Assembly: GCA_045661345.1 (NCBI GenBank)
Contig: JAZRFM010000024.1
Coordinates: forward strand, 1-64,000
Length of the DNA stretch: 64,000 nt
DNA from: RUG12461 sp045661345
GTDB lineage: Bacteria; Bacillota; Clostridia; Lachnospirales; Lachnospiraceae
Direction of reading: 5' to 3'
This document shows positions 8,260-16,428 of the stretch, piece after piece. Every line of letters starts with the position of its first letter. The first letter of the stretch is position 1. The position numbers and the translations under genes are program-made. Under the pieces are notes generated by a model. The model was not told the DNA's origin. It did no database searches and was given only the letters and a program-made list of their open reading frames with translations.

Positions 8260-8471
8260 TTATAAGAAAGAATACAAAGAATTCTATATGCCGAAGGGCA
8301 CGCCGTCTTTCGTTACTGTTCCGAAGATAAATTATATCGCGGTCAGGGGCAGCGTCAATCCAAATGATGAAGACGGTGAGTATGCACCACGAGATTTATC
8401 TAAGTGATGCAAGAAAGGCTGCGCAGGAGAAGGTGAAGACAGTGATCCGGCATCCGATAAGAAAGGATTAG
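8249..8471 (+). pseudogene. GyrI-like small-molecule-binding protein with large internal deletion
   Basis: The 5' piece (8249-8380) reads F-D-Y-K-K-E-Y-K-E-F-Y-M-P-K-G-T-P, then I-A-V-R-G and N-D-E-D-G-E-Y, the N-terminus of standalone GyrI-like domain proteins. It then runs out of frame. At 8384 another frame reads M-H-H-E-I-Y-L-S-D-A-R-K and V-I-R-H-P-I-R, the family's C-terminus. About 130 residues of the middle are absent. The gene would have been translationally coupled to the isochorismatase. Confidence 0.8.
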
Positions 8472-8479
8472 GTAAGCGT

Positions 8480-8794
8480 ATGGCATCGAGTAAGGAATAT
8501 TTGGATTATATATTGGAACAGCTGTCAGAGCTCGATGAGATAACATATAGGGCGATGATGGGTGAGTATATCATCTATTACCGCGGCAAAGTAATCGGTG
8601 GGATCTATGATGACAGGTTTCTGGTGAAGAATATCAAGGCTGCTGCGGATCTGATGCCCGAGGCGGCGCTGGAATTGCCTTATGACGGGGCTAAGGAGAT
8701 GCTTCTGGTGGATGATGTCGAGAATAAAGGGTTTCTGAGAGAACTGTTGGATGTGATGTTTGATGAGCTGCCAGGTCCTAAGAAACGCAAATAG
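8480..8794 (+). CDS. TfoX/Sxy N-terminal domain protein
   Basis: A 104-residue protein consisting only of the TfoX N-terminal domain: Y-L-D-Y-I-L-E-Q-L near the start, then R-A-M-M-G-E-Y-I-I-Y-Y-R-G-K, and D-D-R-F-L-V-K. Length agrees with the many stand-alone TfoX_N proteins of Firmicutes. In gammaproteobacteria the full-length protein controls competence; the short clostridial versions have no proven role. It starts nine bases after the stop of the GyrI-like remnant and appears intact. Confidence 0.8.
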   Translation: MASSKEYLDYILEQLSELDEITYRAMMGEYIIYYRGKVIGGIYDDRFLVKNIKAAADLMPEAALELPYDGAKEMLLVDDVENKGFLRELLDVMFDELPGPKKRK

Positions 8795-8917
8795 GAGTAA
8801 CTCTATAGTAATTGGGCGACTCCAGCGCGAAAAGCTATTAGAGGATTATTGCAAGGATCCCGATTGAGAAAATGAAGAGGGAATATAAGAACAGGAAAAA
8901 AGGAAAGGGGACCGATT

Positions 8918-9379
8918 ATGAGTAAGTTAAAGGAGCTTCGTAAATATGTGGATGTCGAGATCAATAAGATGGAGGATCCGGACAAGCGCACCAGTGCGAT
9001 AGCACACCTCTATGGGGTATCGCTTGCAGCCACCGTGATAGCGAAGAAGCGTGGGCTTGATCCGGAGATTGCATCTATGGCAGCTATGCTTCATGACCTG
9101 AACGCTTATAAGACCGGCTCATATGATGATCATGCTCATAAAGGGGCTGATCTTGCAAGGGAAATACTTGGAGAACTAAAACTGACTGACGGGACAGAGA
9201 CTGACGTGATCTGTTCTGCCATTTATCATCACGACGATAAACTGGTGGAAGACAGTCCAATGGATGAAGTACTGAAAGACGCGGATGTGATCCATCACTG
9301 TATGAATGATCTGTCAAAACCGATCAAGGAAAAAGAGCAGGCTCGTTTTGATAAGCTTTGTGCCGAATTTGGAATGTGA
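8918..9379 (+). CDS. HD-domain phosphohydrolase
   Basis: A 153-residue protein with the metal-binding HD motif: H30 in I-A-H-L-Y-G-V, H-D in A-A-M-L-H-D-L-N-A-Y, H in D-D-H-A-H-K-G-A, and D in L-K-D-A-D-V-I-H-H. Such small HD proteins hydrolyse phosphate esters or nucleotides. AAGGAAAGGGG precedes the ATG. The following MmcQ-EVE gene starts two bases after its stop, so the two form an operon. The specific substrate is unknown. Confidence 0.8.
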   Translation: MSKLKELRKYVDVEINKMEDPDKRTSAIAHLYGVSLAATVIAKKRGLDPEIASMAAMLHDLNAYKTGSYDDHAHKGADLAREILGELKLTDGTETDVICSAIYHHDDKLVEDSPMDEVLKDADVIHHCMNDLSKPIKEKEQARFDKLCAEFGM

Positions 9380-9381
9380 GT

Positions 9382-10176
9382 ATGAAAGACGCTGTTTTTG
9401 CATATATCAAAAAGAAATACAAGGTATTGCCGGAATACCCCTGGAAGAGATATCCGGATAATGCAGTGTTCAGACATGGTGACAATAATAAGTGGTTTGC
9501 TCTTGTCATGGAGGTAACGGGGGATAAGCTTGGCATGAGTACTACAGACTATATCCCTGTGATAAATCTGAAGGCTGACGATCTGTTCCACAAGGATATG
9601 TTGATCCGACAGGGCGCAAATCATCCAGTGGACGATTGTTCTGCGCCGACCGGAGCGGAGCGGAGAGGCATCATACCGGCATATCATATGAACAAACAGC
9701 AGTGGATTACGGTATTTCTCGATGGTTCAGTTAAGGAAGAGTTGGTATTTGACCTTATTGATGCAAGCTTTATGGCTACTGCATCAGCAAAGAAGAAACA
9801 GAAGATCCGTCCGCCCAAGGAGTGGATCATCCCTGCCAATCCGAAATATTACGACATAGAGCATGCTTTTGATGATTCGGATGAGATCGACTGGAAGCAA
9901 GGATCCGGGATAAAGACGGGAGATACGGTTTTTATGTATGTGGCTGCTCCCGTGTCTGCGATCCTGTATAAGTGCAAGGTGACGGAGACAGACATCCCTT
10001 ATAAGTATTCGGACGAGAACCTTACTATCAAAGCCCTTATGAAGATCAAGCTGCTTAAGCGGTATAAACCTGATAAGTTTACCTTTGATGTGCTTAAGGA
10101 TGAGTATGGGATATTTGCGATCCGCGGTCCGAGAGGCGTCACAAACAGCCTGAGTGCAGCGTTGAATAAGAAATAG
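9382..10176 (+). CDS. MmcQ/YjbR domain fused to an EVE (PUA-like) domain
   Basis: A 264-residue two-domain protein. Residues about 1-120 are an MmcQ/YjbR fold (Y-P-W-K-R-Y-P near the start, then W-F-A-L-V-M-E-V and I-P-A-Y-H-M-N-K-Q-Q-W-I-T-V). Residues about 135-264 match an EVE/PUA-like domain (W-I-I-P-A-N-P-K-Y-Y-D, then I-K-T-G-D-T-V-F-M-Y-V-A-A-P-V). EVE domains bind modified bases in DNA or RNA. The start is two bases after the HD gene stop. A second MmcQ fusion occurs at 23969 in this window. The function of the fusion is unknown. Confidence 0.75.
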   Translation: MKDAVFAYIKKKYKVLPEYPWKRYPDNAVFRHGDNNKWFALVMEVTGDKLGMSTTDYIPVINLKADDLFHKDMLIRQGANHPVDDCSAPTGAERRGIIPAYHMNKQQWITVFLDGSVKEELVFDLIDASFMATASAKKKQKIRPPKEWIIPANPKYYDIEHAFDDSDEIDWKQGSGIKTGDTVFMYVAAPVSAILYKCKVTETDIPYKYSDENLTIKALMKIKLLKRYKPDKFTFDVLKDEYGIFAIRGPRGVTNSLSAALNKK

Positions 10177-10202
10177 CATATAAAACACGAAAATGTATCA
10201 CA

Positions 10203-10630
10203 ATGGTTATCAAGGCAGTTAAGTTCAGAAAAGACGGGTTCTATTCACAGCCCTTTGCCTTTGGCGGGGAAGAGGGGCCGGACAAGTTTGACAAGAATAT
10301 CAGATATCGCGGCAGCCTGCAGCCCGTGAGACATTTGACAGAGTTCGGGCATTTATCAAGGATCATCCCGCGGTATACATGGGAACCCATACCCCTCAGG
10401 GCTACGAGAATCTGGAAGCGAAGCGTGTGATGGATCTTGATAACTCGGCTGAAACAGTACTTGCCGAAGTTGATTTCTCGTCCCGGAAGGCCAGCGGAAA
10501 GTATGTATGTTCCGTATGCGGCTATGTATATGATCCGGCTGAACATGACGGTGTAGCATTTGAAGATCTTCCTGATGACTGGAAGTGCGAGCGGTGCAAA
10601 CAGCCTAAGGAGAAGTTCAACAAGGCATAA
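10203..10630 (+). pseudogene. MBL-fold hydrolase/rubredoxin protein with the catalytic domain deleted
   Basis: The first frame (10203-10310) reads F-A-F-G-G-E-E-G-P-D-K-F-D and I-R-Y-R-G-S-L-Q, the start of MBL-fold metallohydrolases with a rubredoxin tail. The whole zinc/iron-binding beta-lactamase region is missing. A second frame from about 10332 reads A-V-Y-M-G-T-H-T-P-Q-G-Y-E-N-L and then a complete rubredoxin-like domain with C-S-V-C-G-Y and C-E-R-C. An 83-residue rubredoxin-like peptide could still be made from ATG 10379. The missing stretch is probably more than 150 residues. Confidence 0.75.
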
Positions 10631-10642
10631 GCGAGGGACTGG

Positions 10643-11302
10643 ATGAAATACGGAGAGTCGTCATTTGATATTTTATATCTTCTGTTTGCGATCATAAGCG
10701 GGTGCATCATCCTGAAGAGAGCAAACAGAAAAGTTGAGAAGTATATGGGGATCGCCGCGCTCGTATTAGGGTGCGGTGATGCCTTCCATCTGGTACCGCG
10801 AATGCTGAACTATTTCGCGGATGCGGATATGACAGCTTCGCTTGGGATAGGTAAACTCGTCACATCCATAACCATGACGGTGTTCTATGTGCTCTTGTAT
10901 TATATCTGGTTTGAGAACTACGGGGAAAAGAGCAATAAGACGCTCTTAGCTACGATATGGTGTCTGGCAGTCATAAGGGTTGTGCTGTGTCTGTTCCCAC
11001 AGAACGGGTGGATCTCAAACATCGGTGATATGACCTGGGGGATCATCAGAAACATCCCGTTTGTCGTACTGGGAGCGATCATCTGCTATCTGTTTTATCG
11101 GAACAGAAAAGCGGACAAAGTGTTTGGCTTCATGTGGCTGTACATCCTGCTCTCATTTGCGTTTTACATTCCGGTCGCGGTCGGTGCCGGCCTCGTGCCT
11201 ATGCTCGGTATGCTGATGCTGCCGAAGACCGTTTGCTATATCCTGATGATCGTGGCGTTTTTGAAGAAACAGTCGGCGAATATCCGTCGATCGCGGAAGT
11301 GA
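10643..11302 (+). CDS. polytopic membrane protein of unknown function
   Basis: A 219-residue protein with six to seven hydrophobic segments (about 10-26, 36-52, 70-92, 101-118, 131-149, 158-176 and 185-205) and short charged loops. It starts 13 bases after the rubredoxin stub. I do not recognise a characterised family. The C-terminus (last ten residues, rich in Arg and Ser) runs into the sequence of the next remnant, so it may have been slightly altered by the same deletion that removed the 5' end of the AAA ATPase. Confidence 0.65.
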   Translation: MKYGESSFDILYLLFAIISGCIILKRANRKVEKYMGIAALVLGCGDAFHLVPRMLNYFADADMTASLGIGKLVTSITMTVFYVLLYYIWFENYGEKSNKTLLATIWCLAVIRVVLCLFPQNGWISNIGDMTWGIIRNIPFVVLGAIICYLFYRNRKADKVFGFMWLYILLSFAFYIPVAVGAGLVPMLGMLMLPKTVCYILMIVAFLKKQSANIRRSRK

Positions 11303-11754
11303 ACAGCCTTATGCTCCATAAGCCCGGATGGGGGTATTTCCTCAGAGCGGAGAGCTTTTACAATGTGGCTACTGCCGAGGATGAGTATAGCAGAGGACCG
11401 GGAGGAAAACCCCAGCATTTCCATGAAAAGTCTCATGGAGAGAGCTTTCTTGCCCTGGCGCAGAACAGCTTTAAGGGAAATGGCATATATCTTCTGGACG
11501 AGCCGGAAGCAGCGCTTTCTCCGCAGAGACAGCTTACACTCCTGCTTGAGATCGTCGGATGTGCCAATGATGCATTGCAGTTTATCATCGTGACGCATTC
11601 GCCAATCCTGCTGGGGATACCCGGAGCAGAGATCTTAAGCTTTGATGACGGGGAGATCCATCCCTGCACCTATGAGGAGACAGACAGTTATCAGGTGACG
11701 GAGATGTTCATAAATAACAGGGAACAGATACTGAAGAGGTTGTTGGAGAGCTGA
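11281..11754 (+). pseudogene. C-terminal half of an AAA/ABC-type ATPase (COG3910-like)
   Basis: About 150 residues with G-Y-F-L-R-A-E-S-F-Y-N-V-A-T, the signature-like S-H-G-E-S-F-L, the Walker B G-I-Y-L-L-D-E-P-E-A-A-L-S, and the switch histidine in I-V-T-H-S-P-I-L-L. The P-loop half is missing and the reading frame overlaps the end of the membrane protein gene, where no start codon with a ribosome site exists. It cannot bind ATP normally. It marks another 5' deletion in this region. Confidence 0.8.
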
Positions 11755-11769
11755 ATTCAGGAGTGGGAA

Positions 11770-12429
11770 ATGACATATGACAATATTATACGTGCCACAT
11801 TCCTTAAGCGCCCGAACCGGTTTATCGCTGAGGTAGATATCGACGGTTGTAAAGAGATCGTTCATGTAAAGAACACAGGAAGATGCAAAGAACTGCTGAT
11901 CCCGGGATGTGAAGTATGGCTGACTGCTCCGGGGACACCGGACAGAAAGACAAAGTATGATCTGGTGGCTGTCCGGAAAGATACCAGGATTCTCTTCAAT
12001 ATTGACAGCCAGGCACCGAACAAGGTCGTGAAAGAATGGCTGAAAACCCAGGATTATGACCGGGTGATACCGGAATATACATACGGCGATTCACGTATCG
12101 ACTTCTATATGGAACGTGGAGATGTGAAGTTCCTCATGGAGGTCAAAGGCTGCACACTGGAGGTTGACAGGATCGGATATTTTCCCGATGCGCCGACAGA
12201 GCGTGGCATAAAGCACATACGGGAATTGATTAAGGCAAAGAAGGCGGGATATCATGCGATCCTTGCCTTTGTGATACAGATGGATGGTGTGACGGAGGTA
12301 AGACCGAATGTGGATACCCATCCGGAGTTTGGAGAGGCTATGGAGGAAGCAAAGAAGGCCGGCGTTGAGATATGGAAACTAACCTGTCATGTGGAGCCGG
12401 ATACTTTGGAGATAACAGGTAGAGCATAG
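11770..12429 (+). CDS. sfsA: DNA/RNA nuclease SfsA
   Basis: A 219-residue protein of normal SfsA length. The N-terminal OB-like part contains R-P-N-R-F-I-A and H-V-K-N-T-G-R-C-K-E-L. The nuclease core shows S-R-I-D-F-Y, E-V-K-G-C-T-L and the segment F-P-D-A-P-T-E-R-G-x-K-H, where the D and E-x-K residues fit the restriction-endonuclease-like active site. SfsA was first linked to maltose metabolism in E. coli and later shown to cleave nucleic acid in vitro. It is followed 12 bases later by thpR, probably as an operon. Confidence 0.95.
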   Translation: MTYDNIIRATFLKRPNRFIAEVDIDGCKEIVHVKNTGRCKELLIPGCEVWLTAPGTPDRKTKYDLVAVRKDTRILFNIDSQAPNKVVKEWLKTQDYDRVIPEYTYGDSRIDFYMERGDVKFLMEVKGCTLEVDRIGYFPDAPTERGIKHIRELIKAKKAGYHAILAFVIQMDGVTEVRPNVDTHPEFGEAMEEAKKAGVEIWKLTCHVEPDTLEITGRA

Positions 12430-12441
12430 GAGAGATCATAG

Positions 12442-12948
12442 TTGAGACTGTTTATAGCGATACAGTTTGAAGAAAAGATTCTGGATGTCCTTACTGGTTT
12501 TCAGGATAATCTGAGAGCGCAGGGTGTGACGGGAAACTATACAAAACGGGAGAACCTTCACATCACGCTGGCTTTTATCGGGGAATATGGCAACCCGGAA
12601 GAAGTGCTTGATGCTATGGAACAGGTTGACTTTAGACCGATAGATATCACCCTTGATGGTGTGGGGAGTTTCGGAGAACTCTTCTGGGTGGGCCTGAAGG
12701 ACAATCCCCAGCTGATCGGATATGTGAAGAGACTGCGGAGGGCGTTGGCTGAGCAGGAGATTCCCTTTGACAGGAAGAGATTCTCACCGCATATAACCCT
12801 TATAAGGAAGTATTCGTATAAGGGTGGCCGTGAGATACCGGTATCGAAGCCGCCGGTAGGTCGTATGACAGCAACAAGAGTATCCCTTATGAGATCCGAG
12901 CGCGGAAAGAATGGGATGATCTATACGGAAATCGGGGCAATAGGGTGA
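12442..12948 (+). CDS. thpR: RNA 2',3'-cyclic phosphodiesterase ThpR (LigT family)
   Basis: A 168-residue 2H phosphoesterase. Both catalytic H-x-T motifs are present: H-I-T-L-A-F (residues about 41-46) and H-I-T-L-I-R (about 117-122), with R-L-F-I-A-I at the start. It opens 2',3'-cyclic phosphates on RNA ends in characterised homologues. The only suitable start is TTG, preceded by AGGAGA. It lies 12 bases after sfsA. Confidence 0.93.
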   Translation: MRLFIAIQFEEKILDVLTGFQDNLRAQGVTGNYTKRENLHITLAFIGEYGNPEEVLDAMEQVDFRPIDITLDGVGSFGELFWVGLKDNPQLIGYVKRLRRALAEQEIPFDRKRFSPHITLIRKYSYKGGREIPVSKPPVGRMTATRVSLMRSERGKNGMIYTEIGAIG

Positions 12949-13171
12949 AATTACCACCAAGATGGTGAGAATATGGATTGTGGAAACAAGGTACAATAAA
13001 ATGTTCCGGGGGTATGAGGGGTTGTAAAAGCCCTCAGATAGCCATATTTGGTGATAATTCTGGCGTTTTTATTGGACAGTTCAAATGATAGATTTAGAGT
13101 GTAAGGATATGAAGAAAAAAGACTTGCAGGCTTCTTCGGGGGTAAGTTGGGCATCTATAACAAAATAGCAC

Positions 13172-13222
13172 TTGACAAGCTAATGTACATTAGCTAAACT
13201 ATGGCTAACAAACATTAGCCAT
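13172..13222 (+). promoter_or_regulatory. tetR-family promoter with two operator palindromes
   Basis: TTGACA (13172-13177) and TAAACT (13195-13200) are separated by 17 bases, and that spacer is almost exactly the perfect 18-bp palindrome AGCTAATGTACATTAGCT (13178-13195). A second inverted repeat, ATGGCTAA-N6-TTAGCCAT (13201-13222), lies downstream and ends at the ribosome site. Both share GCTAA/TTAGC half sites. This strongly suggests autorepression by the TetR protein encoded next. Confidence 0.88.
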
Positions 13223-13234
13223 ATGGAGGATGCT

Positions 13235-13825
13235 ATGACTACTAAAGAGAAAATATTGGATGCGGCATTAACGCTATTTGCAGAGAATGGATATGATGGG
13301 ACAAGCGTTGAGCAGATTGCAAATATTGTCGGGATTAAAGCACCATCCCTTTATAAACATTTCAAGGGAAAAGAAGATATCCTGAATGCGTTGATTGACT
13401 CTGCTGAGGTACGGTATGAGGAAATGTTTGGGTCAGAGAAGAATGTCGGAAAAACACCTGAGAGCCAGGAAGAGTTTATAAAGGTTACAATGGGAAGAGT
13501 CGCATTCACAATGCACGATTCCATCATACGAAAGACACGGATGTTTCTTGTGCAGGAGCAGTTCAGAAATGAAAGGATTTCTGAGGTGACTACCAGACAT
13601 CAGCTAGACGGAGTTCAAAGGATGTTTGCGAGGATCATAAAAGAGATGATGGATAAGGGGATTGTTAAGGACGATGATCCGTCGCTTCTTGCAATTGAGC
13701 TTACTGCTCCTGCAGTCCTTCTGATCGCTCAGGCGGACAGGCAGCCACAGTGTGAGAAAGAACTTTTGGAAAGAATAGAGAAGCATATACGGCATTTTTG
13801 TAAAGTGTATATGAGAGAGGATTGA
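13235..13825 (+). CDS. TetR/AcrR-family transcriptional regulator
   Basis: A 196-residue repressor. The N-terminal HTH is clear: I-L-D-A-A-L-T-L-F-A-E-N-G-Y-D-G-T-S-V-E-Q-I then K-A-P-S-L-Y-K-H-F-K-G-K-E-D. The C-terminal ligand domain is helical and not specific. ATG 13235 is preferred to 13223 because GGAGG lies five to six bases before it. Two GCTAA/TTAGC palindromes cover its promoter. The next gene, a truncated acetyltransferase four bases downstream, was probably co-transcribed. Confidence 0.93.
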   Translation: MTTKEKILDAALTLFAENGYDGTSVEQIANIVGIKAPSLYKHFKGKEDILNALIDSAEVRYEEMFGSEKNVGKTPESQEEFIKVTMGRVAFTMHDSIIRKTRMFLVQEQFRNERISEVTTRHQLDGVQRMFARIIKEMMDKGIVKDDDPSLLAIELTAPAVLLIAQADRQPQCEKELLERIEKHIRHFCKVYMRED

Positions 13826-13829
13826 TTAT

Positions 13830-14117
13830 ATGGTTTGCAGTAAAGAGGACTATATTGTACGCAGGCTATCACAAAATGAGATTTCTGCGGCATTGGAGCT
13901 TGCATGGGGAGTATTTTCGGAATATGAATCACCGGAGTATGCTCCGGAGGGAATGGAAGAGTTCCGTAAGTGCCTTCATGATGAAACATATTTGACCGGA
14001 ATAGATTATTACGGAACATTTGATAGTAAGAAGCTGATCGGAATAATCGGTATCAGGGCAGCCGGAAACAATTCCGATGCAAAAGACAGGACTGAGAACT
14101 CTGTGAAAGGTTTCTGA
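13830..14117 (+). pseudogene. C-terminally truncated GNAT acetyltransferase
   Basis: The frame reads as the first half of a GNAT protein (E-L-A-W-G-V-F-S-E-Y-E-S-P-E-Y, then K-L-I-G-I-I-G-I-R). Where motif A and the acetyl-CoA loop should follow, it changes to an unrelated hydrophilic tail and stops at 95 residues. Family members have about 150 residues. It starts four bases after tetR. It is most likely inactive. Confidence 0.7.
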
Positions 14118-14160
14118 CGATGTTCGAATTTACGGAACAGGAAAAAAAGGAGGCGGAATA

Positions 14161-14712
14161 GTGAAATACTTTCAGACTATCACACTGACAGACGGCAAAA
14201 CTTGCGTCATCCGAAACGGCACGGAACGGGATGCTGAGGCTGTACTATCTAATTTCATACTGACTCACGCGCAGACGGATTTCTTGGCAACATATCCGGA
14301 AGAAACAACTTTCAGCGTTGATCAGGAAGAAGAATATCTGAAAAAGAAGGCAGACAGTGACCGTGAGATTGAACTGGTGGCCGAAGTGGACGGAAAAATC
14401 GTCGGAACAGCGGGTGTTGATCTGATCCGGGCAGCGGAGAAAACCCGGCACCGGGCGTCGTTTGGCATCAGCATCGATCAGTCTTTCTGGGGGCTCGGCA
14501 TTGGATGGGCATTAACGAATGCCTGCATCGAATGCGCCGGGACAGCCGGGTATTCCCAAATAGAGCTGGAGGTTGTGGCTGACAACAGAAGGGCGCTTGC
14601 ACTGTATCAGCGCGCTGGCTATGACGAATACGGCTGGAACCCCCGGGGCTTCCGCTCACGCAATAGTGGCTGGCAGGAGACCGTGCTGATGCGGCGGGAA
14701 CTTGACTGCTGA
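14161..14712 (+). CDS. GNAT family N-acetyltransferase (RimI-like)
   Basis: A 183-residue acetyltransferase. Motif A is F-G-I-S-I-D-x-x-F-W-G-L-G-I-G (residues about 100-115), followed by I-E-L-E-V-V-A-D-N-R-R-A-L-A-L-Y-Q-R-A-G-Y (about 137-157). The GTG start is supported by an AAGGAGG site seven bases upstream. The substrate is unknown; the order of motifs resembles amine or protein N-terminal acetylases. GC content is higher than in the neighbouring genes. Confidence 0.88.
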   Translation: MKYFQTITLTDGKTCVIRNGTERDAEAVLSNFILTHAQTDFLATYPEETTFSVDQEEEYLKKKADSDREIELVAEVDGKIVGTAGVDLIRAAEKTRHRASFGISIDQSFWGLGIGWALTNACIECAGTAGYSQIELEVVADNRRALALYQRAGYDEYGWNPRGFRSRNSGWQETVLMRRELDC

Positions 14713-15165
14713 ATCAAATGAAAAAAGATTTTTCAACCCTACAGTAATCTACTTTTACTGTAACCGCGATGGCCTTTTCTCTATAGATCCGGATCAGAGC
14801 AATAACCCAGTGCTCCGGCAACCAATGAAAGGGAGTCTTTCGTATCTTCAATGTTCGGTGGGAGTCCGGATCCCACCGGAAAATAAAGAATTCGTCGTCG
14901 TTGCCTTGAATGTTCTCCTGACGCCGGAGCAACTGAATGCGCTGGGAAAATACGAAATGAATGAAGCACTTTCCTTTGTGAAAACGAGGGATGCGTTGTA
15001 GCGACGGAAAGGTATATGCTGTATAATACCGGGGTAATGAAGGGTATAGGAGAGATTTGCCATATGTAGCGAGATAGATGCCTGGCGGGATAAGAAAGCC
15101 AGCGAGGAGGCCAATGCCAGATATAATGAGATGCGTTATTACGGGCTTGGTACGGAGGAAGAGTA
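14713..15165. other. gene-poor stretch with promoter and a frameshifted small ORF
   Basis: A 99-codon frame through 14702-15001 has no recognisable domain and no good start. TATAAT at 15022-15027, with only a weak -35, may start the macro-domain transcript. AGGAGA (15048-15053) precedes an ATG that is followed at once by TAG. Two bases further on, an open frame of 33 codons continues and ends in a TAATG overlap with the macro gene. A two-base loss after the ATG would explain this. Confidence 0.45.
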
Positions 15166-15166
15166 A
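15064..15166 (+). pseudogene. small ORF coupled to the macro gene, probably frameshifted
   Basis: The frame from 15065 reads C-S-E-I-D-A-W-R-D-K-K-A-S-E-E-A and ends E-E-E-stop with a TAATG junction to the macro-domain start. The well-placed ATG at 15064 is out of frame by two bases. No family is recognised. It is charged and helical in character. Confidence 0.3.
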
Positions 15167-15708
15167 TGAGCAAACTGGAATTGATAAATGCATCCTGCGC
15201 AGATCAGACGGTCGATGCGGTTGTAAATGCCGCAAATGATGGACTTTGGGCAGGTGGTGGCATATGTGGAGTGATTTTCAGCAAAGCCGGAAGGGCAGAG
15301 CTGACAGAGGCTTGCAGCAAGTATCAAACACCTCTTAACGATGGTGATGCGGTGATCACACCTGCCTTTAAGATGACGAATGCCAAGGCTATCATTCATG
15401 CAGTAGGTCCGAATTTTGCAGTAACACCTACGGCTTTTAAGGAACTGTTCGATGCATATTATAACTCCCTTGTGGTGCTGAAGGATAATGGATATCACAG
15501 CATATCTTTTCCGCTCATCAGTTCCGGGATATTTGGCGGATCACTTGATAATCCGGTGGCGGAGTCCACGAAGCAGTGCCTTAGAGCATACAGGCAATTT
15601 ACATCTGATTATCCGGATTATGATGTGGATGTAAAGCTGTGTGCCTTTACGGCGACGGAGATGAGGGAAGCGGAGCAAGAGTATGAAGCGTTCAAGCAGG
15701 AGAATTAA
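15166..15708 (+). CDS. macro-domain protein (ADP-ribose or O-acetyl-ADP-ribose hydrolase type)
   Basis: A 180-residue protein covering a full macro domain. Conserved elements are V-V-N-A-A-N-D (residues about 19-25), the glycine-rich G-G-G-I-C-G-V-I-F loop (about 31-39) and the phosphate-binding P-L-I-S-S-G-I-F-G-G (about 121-130). Characterised relatives remove ADP-ribose or hydrolyse O-acetyl-ADP-ribose. The DUF3990 gene at 28530 also belongs to an ADP-ribosyltransferase-like fold but is 12 kb away. It is preceded by a TAATG overlap with a small frameshifted ORF. Confidence 0.9.
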   Translation: MSKLELINASCADQTVDAVVNAANDGLWAGGGICGVIFSKAGRAELTEACSKYQTPLNDGDAVITPAFKMTNAKAIIHAVGPNFAVTPTAFKELFDAYYNSLVVLKDNGYHSISFPLISSGIFGGSLDNPVAESTKQCLRAYRQFTSDYPDYDVDVKLCAFTATEMREAEQEYEAFKQEN

Positions 15709-16055
15709 CAGGATTTTACCAGTACTGCTGGGAGTTTCAATGATGTTTTCCGTAAATCCTGCCTATGATTATAACCATGGTGAGTATGCTTATGGCGGTG
15801 TGGATGACATCAAATACGCTCTTGATAAGCCGGGGATGGGAAGCGCCGGGCTTTGTGTAAAGGAAAATGATGCGTATAGTCCGGAGGATTTCCGCCACGA
15901 ACACTATCTTTCCGAAGGGGAAGAAATAACAGTAAGGATAAAAAATGATTATAGGCATAGCATTGATTATAGCATTTTTTTCAATAATAGGATGTATACA
16001 AATAAAGAAAGCCGCAGTTAGAGGGATTTTGGGAATAGTGGCAGGATCAAGATAG
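15683..16055 (+). pseudogene. small envelope or membrane protein, frameshifted
   Basis: The first frame (15683-16021) carries D-D-I-K-Y-A-L-D-K-P-G-M-G-S-A-G-L-C-V and continues to about residue 95. At 15945 a different frame opens with ATG and encodes 36 residues with one clear membrane helix (I-G-I-A-L-I-I-A-F-F-S-I-I-G-C) and a basic tail. The two together look like one protein of a cytoplasmic or extracellular part plus one membrane helix, broken by a frameshift near 15945. No family is recognised. Alternatively the 36-residue membrane peptide is a gene of its own. Confidence 0.4.
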
Positions 16056-16073
16056 AGGTTTATGGAAACGTGC

Positions 16074-16108
16074 AAAATAACGCGCAAATATGCTTGCGCG
16101 TTATTTTT
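16074..16108 (+). terminator. strong rho-independent terminator
   Basis: AAATAACGCGCAA (16075-16087) pairs perfectly with TTGCGCGTTATTT (16094-16106) around a six-base loop, with T residues at the 3' end. It separates the macro-domain operon from the toxin-antitoxin pair. Confidence 0.9.
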
Positions 16109-16167
16109 ATCCAATGTATGATAAACGTAGTTTTATAGCAGAATAACCAATGGATGGAGGTGTAATG

Positions 16168-16428
16168 ATGCCGAGTATAATGCCAATTTCAGACTTGAGG
16201 AACTATACAGAAGTCCTTAAGGAGGTTGATAAAAACAATCGTGTTTATCTTACCAGAAACGGCCATGGCGCATATACGATAATGACAGTGGCTGAAGCTG
16301 ATGAGTTGGACAGGATCAGAGCCGCTCGGGCGCTCGCAGCAGACCTGAGAAGAGCGCAGGAGCGTGCAGACCGGGAGGGTTGGATTGAAGCTGATGACTT
16401 TGACCGGGAGATGGGGATCATAGATTGA
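16168..16428 (+). CDS. Phd/YefM-family antitoxin
   Basis: An 86-residue antitoxin. The N-terminal M-P-I-S-D-L-R-N-Y segment and V-Y-L-T-R-N-G-H-G-A-Y-T-I-M are typical of Phd/YefM/RelB-like DNA-binding antitoxins; the C-terminal acidic helix would neutralise the toxin. ATG 16168 is favoured over 16150 and 16165 because GGAGG is seven bases upstream. Its stop overlaps the toxin start by four bases (TTGA). It is expected to repress its own promoter. Confidence 0.87.
   Translation: MPSIMPISDLRNYTEVLKEVDKNNRVYLTRNGHGAYTIMTVAEADELDRIRAARALAADLRRAQERADREGWIEADDFDREMGIID

Noticed and set aside
14702..15001. 99-codon plus-strand frame after the GNAT gene
   Set aside because: No recognisable motif, overlaps the GNAT stop region, and has no ribosome site. 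It may be an eroded gene but cannot be supported.
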